Below are positions 35,176 through 45,601 of a stretch of 64,000 bases of DNA, one piece after another. Below the pieces are notes generated by a model. That model made no database searches and was not told where the DNA came from. It was given only the letters and a program-made list of their open reading frames with translations. A program made the translations under genes and the position numbers. Position 1 is the first letter of the stretch. Every line of letters starts with the position of its first letter. Source of the DNA: Sipunculus nudus. Lineage: Eukaryota > Annelida > Sipuncula > Golfingiida > Sipunculidae. The stretch lies in NCBI GenBank assembly GCA_026874595.1, contig CM049314.1, positions 31,831,229 to 31,895,228 of the forward strand, given 5' to 3'.

Positions 35176-37845
35176 GTCGCAGAGCACTTCATACAAATTG
35201 ACACAGATATGTTTGGATCAATGAAAATAGGGACCAAGACAGGGGTATCAATGTGGCCCCATTTTTTATGTTAGCATCCCCCAGTTTTACAGGCACTTCG
35301 ATTAAAAAAATGAAGAAATGTATAACATTTTTGGGGCGGATCTTATTATCGTCGGCGGATGTATACCGTCTCTGAGTGCTTTCTATGTTAAATAAATGTG
35401 TAAGCACCGTAAAGTAGTTCATCAGTTAAATTAATATAATGGGGTGTGTCGTTCAAGTGACTGTTTAGGATCCAATCCATTTTGGGAAAAGCCTTTAATT
35501 GAAGTAATTCGGTAATTATGTTCCGAGGAGAGTTACATTTTCATAGATTGAAAGTCTTGTTCAGCATAAAAAAAACTGAAAACATGAAGCGAGAACACTT
35601 TTTTAACCTACATAAGATTGATTTTTGAATTCTCCATATTACTGTAAGACTTTGGTATGCACAAAACATGCCAGGGCTGCTGCGTTTAAGGAGCAGCCCA
35701 GGACTATTTCCAACTCATGAAAGAATACAGTCTTCAAGTAAAAGACTTTGAACAGATTACTTGCAATTTAATCAGTGTTTTAATTTCAGAATGAAACGTA
35801 ATTACCTTAAATGTACAGCAGAAACATAGGGGACACCAGGCCAACATCCGGTGATGTCGATTCACTACGCGCCCTGGAATAAGTGAAAAACGCGCATTTG
35901 ACACACTACATAAATGGCGAAAATCCGCTCTATTATAAGGGATGACTATCTTTATCCTTGGCCTGAATATAAAGATACATGTGAATATCATAAGTACAAA
36001 ATTTGCAATTGGTATTTTGTATGACAGATGTCCATCTTACATTAGTCTGCCTTTCTCATTCTAAACGTTTCACTGAGTAGCCTTTCATAAAATCAGAGCA
36101 GTCTCAACTTTAAATGTTTTAACGTTGTATTGTTCGTGTCCATGAAATGTTGGCGCCATCATTTATAGGGTTGGATATCTCCTGCATGATACGTCGTATA
36201 TTAAACATATAACATAATCAGGTCAAATTAAATACAACAATAAAAGTATTTTAAGATATTTTTCATATGAGAGTAATTTACTGAAATAACTCCGTAAAGT
36301 ACTAACTCATTGTTAAAAAAAAAACTCGAAGGAACTGTTAAACTAATATTTTATTTGAATATGTTTCTCTAAAACTTACATATACATGCCAATTATTAAT
36401 ATGAGCATTCCGGACTGTTTTTTTTTTCTCAGGGATTGATAGTATATTAAATCACTGTTTTACTTTAGCACACGGTTGCTGATATAAAAAAATACTGTAC
36501 CTTTTACCCTTGATCTGCCTGCAATTACCAATAAATGCAAAAATGTAACGATGTAATAGGTCTTCTCTAAAATAGGAAAAAATTTCAGAGGAGAACTGAA
36601 TCAACATCAGGCGCGTGGAAGAAAGCCCATGGACTCTGGTTACCATATGACCTACCGATCCAGGGCAATCTGGCTGGTTTTGTCATCATCGAGACAATAT
36701 CACATGGTTCAACCGCACGCCAAGTAAATGCCCTACGCGATTTTAAATCGCATTTCGAATTAAGCAATCTGCTGCCGCAACCCACATACCGCGAGGCCGG
36801 TAAACGCAGCTTTTATTCTGTTCGACCTTTACCAAAGCTGAAGTTATTTCTTTGTCACGGACTTGCACTGAATGATGTAAACCTGCCGTTTATCTTGGAG
36901 CATCATCAGTTTCCGATCATACTAACGACAATCGACAAAGCTCAGAATATGCTAATATTACTGTAGTATTCTATTTGTCTGAGTCTGTCTTTCCTCTAAG
37001 CAGCTTTTAGTTGCATGTTTGCGTGCAAGAACCTTCAATGACATATATGTTTGTTTTCATCCCATAACTTTTATCAACTGACAATTAAAACATCGTTTAA
37101 CGTGATGTTCTTAGAGCTTCCGTTGATACGAAATCTATGCAATACATGTTTCGTAAACTTTCACTCTTTTTATAAACTGTCAAATAATTTTATCAAATTA
37201 TTTTCACAGTACAGATGACTTATATATACATCGCCATAACTCCGGCAATATTGATGCTGTGCCCATATTGTTTCTCGGATATTCTTTGTTTTATTTCTTG
37301 AATAGCATAACTGCCATTCTTTGCTGACTTATTTAAGGGGAGGGTGTGTCCTGGGTAATCCTAGCAGTAGTGAGCTTTATATAATGAAGAACACAGGATA
37401 AAAAATAAGCGATTTCTGTCCCTACAATGTGATTGTGATTTAAAAAAACTATTTATCACTAATAACCGTGGAATTTCCAAAGTTGCATCTAGAAATAATA
37501 ACAACAGTTTTGACAATAATAAAACGGACTGATATTGCTTGCAAAGCAAGTTCGTTACCTGAATGTCACAGAGCTTGTCATGTCGTCTTTGCAAAAGAGA
37601 TTCACGAGGTTTAAAAATAATTATTATAGTAGGAAAGATTTTCAAAGGACGACTTTATTTCAGTCATGCTTGTATTGTTGTTCATGTTGCTGTCCTCGAG
37701 TTCTCCGGTAGGGGCACCAGAGTCGGTTCCGAGTACAAATGAATTCGTCCTGTTGTTTTCCAAATTTTGTCGCGTTGCCTTATAAAACAGCTTTACGCTA
37801 CGGTTAACATGTTCACTTCCCCCTTGTCAAGGTCAACTCCTTTAG
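35176..37845. other. No gene recognised
   Basis: Unassigned. The stretch 35190-35430 is a compositionally distinct block that replaces the expected 5' half of relic 2 and may be an insertion. The region 36585-36800 is less AT-rich, with a short perfect palindrome (cgattttaaatcg) but no recognised gene. Confidence 0.4.
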
Positions 37846-38694
37846 ATATACCTGTAGAGCTTGCTAATCGATATCGACCGCAGAACATTTGTGATCATAA
37901 CTGAATTCAAGTTCTTGTTAACAACTAAATAAAATAGATAATAACTGCACCTAAACATTTTTATACCATTCATTGCCTGTTTCTTTTATGATATGGACAT
38001 TTTAACATTAAATAGGAAGGCGATGGCGGCAGATGACATCGGCGCCGGTACATCGGTGGTCATAACTGATATCAAATTATTGTAACAATTATATACAAAT
38101 AACTGTTATATCTGAATTTACTGATGGTTAGTAACCAGGTCTTAACCGAGATGTACAACTGCGACGTATACATCACTTCTTCAAATATAGCAACAATGGC
38201 TTCAGAGACCATGTATGTTGATTGACCATCATGACCAATGAGAAAGTAATGGGGCCTAATTGAAATCTGGTGTGAAATAACTAAACCCTTGAACCTTTCA
38301 TAAAAAAAAAATTGTTCAGAAACGCCGAGCATAAAACGCTTTCATTGGGGCGGGGCGCAAACCAATCGAAACAAAATCAACAAGGATATCTGGCGGCAAG
38401 TCAGACAAACCAGAGTTTTGCAAAGGACTTTTTCACGTATATTGACCGTCAACCTCTGTATACTGTTCTGTCGTCATGTTTGCGGAGTTTAAATTTCGTG
38501 GTTTCCAATTATTCAGCGTTTCGCGATTGTTTTATTTAAGTGCGATATTATAAATTAACAAAATTATTATATAGATTATTCATAAGAATAAAATATGTGC
38601 AAAATCTTAATATTTTGACGAGGAGGCAAGCAGGATCTATCAAGTTATTATAATGATTATAATTAAAATAATTATAATAATAATAATAATAATA

Positions 38695-38738
<44 letters not shown>

Positions 38739-38770
38739 TAAATGGCAAATAATTTGAGAGATATCATATC
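37846..38770. repeat. Local direct duplication, unit 1
   Basis: Matches 39140-40010 in order: 'atatcg.ccgcaga', 'taacaactaaa', 'gtaatggggcctaattga', 'gtgaccgtcaacctc'-type block, and 'gtaagtgcgatatta' or 'tttaagtgcgatatta'. Identity is moderate. No open frame is shared between the units. Confidence 0.7.
38673..38736. repeat. (AAT)n-(ATT)n inverted trinucleotide tract
   Basis: About seven AAT units run directly into about fourteen ATT units, making a perfect dyad able to fold into a hairpin. Confidence 0.9.
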
Positions 38771-39139
38771 ATTTTATAGCAATGTTTGCACATGCAAGAT
38801 ATTATTTTTATGTATATCAAATACCTTAATGTTATATTTGATTTCTATGATGGGACCTCTTATGCATGAACGTTTTATTTTCGTGATGGTTTCATTTTTG
38901 AGAACATCGCCAATATGAAACCCTGGCAAACAAAACGGCAACCACAGTATGTCCAATCAGCCTCCGTTTTTCGTTTTTTCATGTTGCGGTGTTTATAACA
39001 GCTTATAAAAAAGCACGTACATCCTCAAGAGAAGTATTTATATATCTTTTACTAACAGGAATTCAATATAGAATTCATTATGTACACAGGAATAGCTATA
39101 TAATTGTTATTAGATGTAATTCTTAGAATTAAATAACCA

Positions 39140-40010
39140 GGATAATGACCCATAATCAATATCGGCCGCAGACCATCGGTAATCATTACTGAATTCAATT
39201 TGTTGGTAACAACTAAACATTAAAGAATATATTAACGTTGACATTATTATATCATTCTATGCATGTTTCTCTGTATGAGCTGATTATTTCAACATATAAA
39301 ACAGAGGGGGCTATGGCCTCAGCTTAATATCAACGCCGGTAATTGGTGACCTTTGAAGTTATTGTAACAATTACATACAAATAACTGTAATATCTGTTTC
39401 CTGTTGACTAGAAGTCAGGTGTTAACAGGTATGTACAAGTATGCAACGTTCACACCACTGGTTTAAGGTCATTCTTCTAATAAAGCTACAATGGCTCCAC
39501 AGACGAGGTATGTTTATAGGCCATCATAAGACAGGAGAAAGTAATGGGGCCTAATTGATATCTGGTAACAATAAACTTATCCCTTCAACCTTCAAACAAA
39601 TTGGCCAGAAAACGTCAATCAAACCGCACACCTGTCTGTAATAAATATGGGGGTGGGGGGGTGGGGGGGGGGGGCAAAGCAATCCAGACAATTCAACAAC
39701 GACATATGCGGCAAGCCAGAAGAACTAGAGTTTGCAAAGGCCGCTTTGCAATTATAGTGACCGTCAACCTCCGTATCCTGTATTGGCTTCATGTTCTCGT
39801 GGTATAAACTTTGTGATTATCTTTTTTTTCAGTTTTTCCTGTAAGTGCGATATTAAAAAGCAACACTATTATCATATGAATTATTTATATGAATATATAT
39901 GTGCAAATTTTTATTTTTTTGTAGGGGACGCAAGCGAAGACCGAACGGAGTGTTATTACTATTATTATAATTGTTCATTAATGGCAAATAAAACTGAAGC
40001 AAGTTTGTAT
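39140..40010. repeat. Local direct duplication, unit 2
   Basis: The second unit of the duplication that starts at 37846. It contains a G-rich run (39649-39674) absent from unit 1 and ends at the left edge of segmental copy B. Confidence 0.7.
39649..39674 (+). repeat. G-rich run, possible quadruplex
   Basis: Three G tracts separated by single T bases, with the last about twelve G long. It could form a G-quadruplex, or be a region of unreliable assembly length. Confidence 0.7.
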
Positions 40011-40136
40011 AGCAATGTATAGCATATATATATGTTAATATACTGTTTGTTTATAAACATCCTTTTCGAAATTGATTTCACTCTATGTATCTCTGTATAT
40101 CTCTATATATAATTGCTGGAAGCACACACTACATTA

Positions 40137-40181
<45 letters not shown>

Positions 40182-40739
40182 TATATACTGGTTTGTTTAT
40201 AAATACCCTATTCGTAATTGATTTCACTCTATGTATATCTCTGTATTTCTCTATATATATAATTGCCGGAAGCACCTTCTCCATCATGTACACTACTGCA
40301 CTTAACAGAATGGCTGGTACAATATTCAATATGGGATCAATATTCACTACAGTTTACACCTGCATCCCTGCAAAAGCATCTCCTATCGGCGGTGGACACA
40401 AATGGAGTAAGTTTTATGCGTGGTCTCAATTGGTTCAGATGATTTAGAAGATCGAAATAAGATCAGTTTAGAAGGTCTACATACAGTATAAAGACCTTCA
40501 TATTGCAGATGTTCTCCTTTAACTTAATTTTAACGGTCACTTTATTTTATATAAATATGTCGTTTGTATAATCTGTTCGTTAAATAGCGCTTTTCGACTA
40601 AGCCATGTGAGATTGGCTCTATAAAGTTAAGGAAAATATTAGTGATTTAAGCATCTCTAACCGTTAGGTAAAATAATACAATCTGCAAACCTAGGCCAAG
40701 GTTGTAAGTAGTCGGCAGGGATAGAAATGTGTGCAACAA

Positions 40740-42670
40740 CCACTCCAAAGGCCCACATTCAGCTGTGAATCTTATTTCTACTCTTAAATAATTTAATTTG
40801 TGGTCCCCAATAGGCCCCTTGGTAAGTCTTCCCGTATAATCTTAAAATAGATGTTTATCAATCTTAGATTGGCATGTGTAATTAGATAATTTGCATATGT
40901 AAACACTCATCAGTGTCTTTTCCCTTACCAGGCAGGCGCCAGTGTTTGCCCATATGATGAAGTCCGCATTTGCAATTTAAAATATCAATATAACAGACAT
41001 GCCTTCCCCAGTTATAATAGCGATTAAATCCGGATGTTTTGCAGTGGTCAAAACATTTTCAAGGTGCTGAGACGTTGACCTTTGCTTTCAAGATCAGAGT
41101 GCACATTGCATGCATAGATTGATCGCTAGCGCGACAGGACCAACATGTATAATTGGATATAACTTTATTTTGTCAAATATTACTCTCTGAATCTGTTTTA
41201 TGTAAGACTGATCTTGACTTGTATTTTAAGCAATTATTTTTTCTTTAAGAACGTTCATCTGTCCTTTTATATTCCACACTATAAGAAACCAGCTAAATCT
41301 ATTTACCTAACTCAGGTCTTTAAGACCTAGTACAGCAGTAAAACTAGGTCAACCAATCTTTATAATTGTTTTTATATCATACTATATTGTTTTTGTCATC
41401 ACCCATGATCTATTGAAACTGCGTGTGAAATTTCTTTTTTTACTAGTTTTAATAGTTCCTACCGTAAGATTTTCTAAGGTTTGTTTAGACATTTGTTTAG
41501 ATAAAATTCAACATGGGAGATTGGCATAACTGAATTTCCTTAATTATTTTTCAAGGAAGCCTTATTTTTAAGTCCTAAAGGTAATTTCTCCCCTTGACGC
41601 CAAATAATATTGTGTAAAGTGCCTTTAAATAAGATAATCTGCATATAATTTTGAAGTTAAGTATAATGTATAAAGTTAAATTTGTTAAATTGAAATTAAT
41701 TTATTCGGAATTGGCAGTGAAAACTCTCTTAGGTTCGTTAACCATAAAATTTGGATTTAGAAAAGCTATTATTTTTATAAGAAACTTGTGTGAGTCAACA
41801 ACTGTAAAATATATAGAAAATATTGCACGATATACTGTTGATAAATTATTAGTTTCAAACTTTCCTATAAATGATGTTTTTTTTATTCTCAGGAAACATG
41901 AGCGCCTTTTTTATTGTTCTATTGCCATACCCAAATATAATATCACAATTTTTAATCTGCATTTTATGAAAATAGAACCATGGTAATCTAATTACCTTTT
42001 CCGCTTCAGAGAGTTTAATAATATTATTTCTTATAATATTCCAGCAGTGCATATTGGCAGTATGCATTCGATCTTGATTCAAATTCAGTTAATATCCCTT
42101 TCATTCAACATATATTTTTCAAATTGTGTATGCCTCTTTATCCCTATATATGTTAAAACATATTTCTTAAATGCTGTTTGAGACCAAATATATATTAACA
42201 ACACCAATAATTACTTTTCACTGGCTTTTGTATGTTTTGTCAGGAACAGAAATTTTAATAAACATTTGTGTTCTAATTCTCAACATACGAGCAGTCATAT
42301 ATAATTTTATATGGGAAAACTGCTTGACCCCACTAAAATATACATTAATCGAATCAATATCCTTATGATGTAGAAAGTACCTGATTAAAAGTCTGACTTT
42401 TTGTCCGTATATTGTGTGTATGTTTGGTGCTGTATCCTGTAAATCAAGATACATGTGCGAGGACACATACCTAGGAAATGTGTGCCCAGTACATAAAACC
42501 TGTAATTCAAGTAACAGGGTTTTACAAAAGCTGAAATGAAGTAACATGGCTTTTGCTGTCAGCTTAAAATAATTAACTAATTAATTAAATTTTGTTTATA
42601 TGATAGCTATCAATGTGCTTTTTTCAAAAGGGTATGAAGAGTAAGGTACAGGGTTACTGTTCTTAGGGTG

Positions 42671-42672
<2 letters not shown>
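40740..42672. other. Noncoding part of copy B before the LTR element
   Basis: Collinear with 13756-15560. The open frame at 41651-41986 is not kept in copy A and is not treated as a gene. Confidence 0.6.
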
Positions 42673-42711
<39 letters not shown>

Positions 42712-43435
42712 TGTAACGGCTCCAATAACACGTATTATATTATCAGGTATAACTGAATTGCCTGGCAGGTATCATATCATCAGCTTGGCCTAACTGGTCA
42801 ATGAATTGCCCCGCAGTTGCCTTGGTTGCCTTGTTTGCTTGGTTCCTCATTACTCAACCGGTTTTCCGTTGTTCCTATTGTTTTCATTCGGACAATGACA
42901 CGGACCGCGACGCGAACCCTGCCAAGCCTCAGTCTCGTGACATAGAGAACTTGTCAGTATTCGTTCTCTGCTTTAGCTAATTCATTACTTTCAGTATATC
43001 ACGTACGTACTATCATGTAAACTGTATATTCCATATTCTAGTTGCACACGTTACTGGTAAATTCATACTTGTTGTACGCATGGATATTTATATTCATGGT
43101 AATATGCAACGATATCTTAAAATGTGGTTCCTAAATATATAGGCTCATTTGTATAATATGTAATGTGTTTTCTTGTGTAATGAATACCAAGAAATGTGCA
43201 AATGTATATTCTGTATATTTCATGCCATTTATTGTATTTTTGCACCATATAGAAATGTTTATATGAAATGTTTAATGTGAGTATTCGTTCTCTGCTTGGC
43301 AGGGACTCCGGCTTGGAGGACTCCAGATTTGTATATATATACGGCTGAATAAACACTTATATATATATAAATCGCCTTGCCTCGCTTTTCACTCACGCCG
43401 GGTGACTTTGGCTCTTGCCGGGAACACCCGTTACA
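42712..43435 (+). repeat. 5' LTR (724 bp)
   Basis: Starts TGTAACGG and ends CCGTTACA, a perfect 8-base terminal inverted repeat. A TATA stretch (43332-43341) and AATAAA (43348-43353) are the likely promoter and polyadenylation elements. Compared with the 3' LTR it lacks 54 bases near 42972. Confidence 0.95.
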
Positions 43436-43438
43436 TTT

Positions 43439-43456
43439 TGGTGCCCCGAGTGAGGA
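43439..43456 (+). other. Primer binding site
   Basis: TGGTGCCCCGAGTGAGGA begins three bases after the 5' LTR. TGG pairs with the CCA end of a primer tRNA. I cannot name the tRNA without a tRNA set from this organism. Confidence 0.75.
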
Positions 43457-44273
43457 CCATCTCTACTGTGGATCGATGTCCGTGTGTGCGTCTCGACCAC
43501 TCGATGTCCGTCTGTGCGTCTCGACGACGATATCACAGGAGATGATTGTTTTCTGAACTTCCATTCCACCGGTGGATATTATTTAATTGGTGTCTGTGCA
43601 CAACACCATAACACAGGGCCAGAGTGGACTTTTCGCGGGCTCGCTTGGACACAGATTTTGCATGCATGTGTGTTCGTCGCTTCGCTTCGCTTCAGTGCCT
43701 TGCACTGTAAACTCTGCTTCGCCATTGTGTTCTTCGCTCGTGCATTCCTGGACTATTGTCACGCTTTTCGCCGTACACGGAGACTTCGTTTAAAGGGCCC
43801 AGACGAACGTCACTCTCTTTGGAGAAGATAAACGGTAATTGTTTGACATTTTCCTTGTACTGCATGAACTTTTCTTTTTATATTTGCTATTGTCAGCATG
43901 GCTATGGACTTTGTGATTTATTGTGTATAATATTGTTGCATGTTTTGTAATTGAAGTGATCATTTCTTTTATATGTTAGCTGTAAATTATTTTTGCAGTT
44001 TATTATGGAGAATTTTATGCATGTAAAGGGTAATAGCTTTGGTCCGGTTTGAGGTTATCGTGATTGGTCACGTGATGTTCCATTTTCTAATGCCAATTGG
44101 TCTTGTGGTCTGTGCAATGTAAACAGTAGCATTGCAACTGAATACTAACATTTGCCCTTAAACCTGCTGGTATTTGACCATTGACAGATGACTTAAGACA
44201 ACCCCATCATTTCTGTATTGTCTTTAAAGATCACATTTTATCTCCTCTATTCATACATTCGCATTAAAGAGAG

Positions 44274-45365
44274 ATGGAGGGTAAACCAGTTGACATAACA
44301 CGGTTCGTCTCCATGCATGGACTCCCTTCTGATGTCAACGAATCTGAGATTATTGAACACTTCTCACAAATTGAAACTCCTACTCATGTTTTGTTTGTTC
44401 GAGAAGCACATACTGGTCGTTGCACTGGCCGCGGTTTTATAGTTTTTGAGACTAAAGACACTGCCAAAAAGGCCATAGATAAGATATCAGGTAGCTCTTT
44501 AGAAAGGGATTCAAGCATCAAAATCTCTCTTGAACATGCAAGGGCTTTCTCCATCACTGAGGTGTCTCATCTGATTTCAAATAAGTTGCTCGATTCGTTA
44601 AATCCTTCTTCCTTTCAGGTACCCGAAGGTAGACGTATCTCAGAGATAGTAACTAAGCTCGATTTTCTTTCAGATCTCGAGGTAAATCAGATGTTTGTGG
44701 AGTTTAAACACCGAAGGGGTGATGTTATACAGGGGCCATCTGGGGCTACTGGTTACAGTGTTATCTCTCCAAAACTGCCCCCATTTTCAGGGAATCAAGA
44801 TAAAACCGGTAGCTACGAACAATGGCGTTCCCATCTCAAATCTATGATAAAAGCTGGCGTAACACCAGAGCCTCAGATTTTGTCAGCGATTCATCAGTCT
44901 GTTAGGGGGACAGCAGGAAATGTTCTTTTACATATGCCCGATGAGTCCACTCCCACAGATATACTGAATAAATTTGACAGACACTTTGGTAATGTGCTCC
45001 CCACAGAGGTTCTTATACAGCAGTTTCACTCATGTAAACAAGATCCTAAAGAGGATATTGTCAACTGGAGCTGCAGGCTTACTAGACAGTTAGACCTCAT
45101 AAACCAGAGAAATCCTACTCCTCATAGGGAATATGAGCGACTTCTTCGGTCTAGATTCTGGAATGGGTTGTATTCTAAGTACATTAAGGAGGCTTTAAGA
45201 CACAGATATGATAATGGGGAAGAACAGGATGAACTCTTTGCAGCAGCACGAGCCTTAGAGTCTGAACTTGTACATCACTCACATATGAGTGACAAGAAAG
45301 TTGCTTCATCCAACCAAATTTCTCAACAAGGGGTTAAACCTTTGTCTCTGTGCTTGAGCATATAA
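44274..45365 (+). CDS. Retrotransposon Gag with N-terminal RRM-like domain
   Basis: Encodes 363 residues of the particle-forming protein. Residues about 10-90 look like an RNA recognition motif: FVSMHGLP (11-18) fits the RNP2 strand and GRGFIVFE (52-59) the RNP1 strand, with helix-like segments after each. The capsid region follows from about 165 (LPPFSGNQ, then YEQWRSHLK at 181-189), in the style of the Gag domain shared by Ty3/gypsy elements and PNMA-type domesticated genes. PNMA proteins also have an RRM-like N-terminus before capsid. The frame closes at 45363-45365, before the zinc knuckle. The next frame (open from 45338) continues with a coiled-coil-like ILENRLSKLE and the knuckle, so a one-base indel near 45340-45360 has probably split an originally single gag. 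Confidence 0.88.
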   Translation: MEGKPVDITRFVSMHGLPSDVNESEIIEHFSQIETPTHVLFVREAHTGRCTGRGFIVFETKDTAKKAIDKISGSSLERDSSIKISLEHARAFSITEVSHLISNKLLDSLNPSSFQVPEGRRISEIVTKLDFLSDLEVNQMFVEFKHRRGDVIQGPSGATGYSVISPKLPPFSGNQDKTGSYEQWRSHLKSMIKAGVTPEPQILSAIHQSVRGTAGNVLLHMPDESTPTDILNKFDRHFGNVLPTEVLIQQFHSCKQDPKEDIVNWSCRLTRQLDLINQRNPTPHREYERLLRSRFWNGLYSKYIKEALRHRYDNGEEQDELFAAARALESELVHHSHMSDKKVASSNQISQQGVKPLSLCLSI

Positions 45366-45577
45366 ATAACAAACTGTCAATCCTAGAGAATCGCTTATCG
45401 AAACTTGAACGATCTCAAATGTCCAAACCAAACAAACCATCACAAACTCAGGCTGAAGTTCGTAACAGTAATACTGTCTCGGACGAAGTCTTTTGCTCTC
45501 GTTGCCTTCGTCACATCCACACTGTTGACAAATGCCATGCCAAACGAGACAAAAACGGGAAAATCCTAAAAAACTAA
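45338..45577 (+). CDS. Gag C-terminal part with CCHC zinc knuckle (frame-displaced)
   Basis: An open frame one base back from the capsid frame, without its own ATG. It encodes a short heptad-like segment (INNKLSILENRLSKLE) and then CSRCLRHIHTVDKC, an exact C-X2-C-X4-H-X4-C nucleocapsid knuckle, ending KILKN and TAA. No canonical slippery site lies in the overlap with the capsid frame, so the offset is best read as a mutation. Its stop directly follows the pol frameshift heptamer. Confidence 0.8.
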   Translation, partial: TFVSVLEHINNKLSILENRLSKLERSQMSKPNKPSQTQAEVRNSNTVSDEVFCSRCLRHIHTVDKCHAKRDKNGKILKN

Positions 45578-45601
45578 GAGTCGCCCGTGATCATTCGTGG
45601 G
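45568..45601 (+). promoter_or_regulatory. -1 ribosomal frameshift signal between gag and pol
   Basis: A-AAA-AAC at 45568-45574 is a canonical slippery heptamer in the correct phase: zero-frame codons AAA and AAC are followed at once by TAA, and a -1 slip enters the pol frame. After a 9-base spacer, CCCGTGA (45584-45590) can pair with TCGTGGG (45595-45601) around a 4-base loop, using two G-U pairs. Heptamer, stop and hairpin spacing fit known retroelement signals. Confidence 0.8.

Noticed and set aside
40085-40447. Possible exon (with counterpart at 12480-12612) ending in a GTAAGT donor
   Set aside because: The acceptor AG is present only in copy A, where a 5-base length difference breaks the frame, while copy B has the longer frame but no AG. 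The sequence is also part of a small local repeat, so an exon is not supported.
41651-41986. 111-residue open frame in copy B
   Set aside because: AT-rich composition and not open at the matching place in copy A (14640-14900).
43484-43831. 115-residue open frame in the leader of the LTR element
   Set aside because: It lies between the primer binding site and gag, with no retroelement features and overlapping frames of similar length. Best read as untranslated leader.
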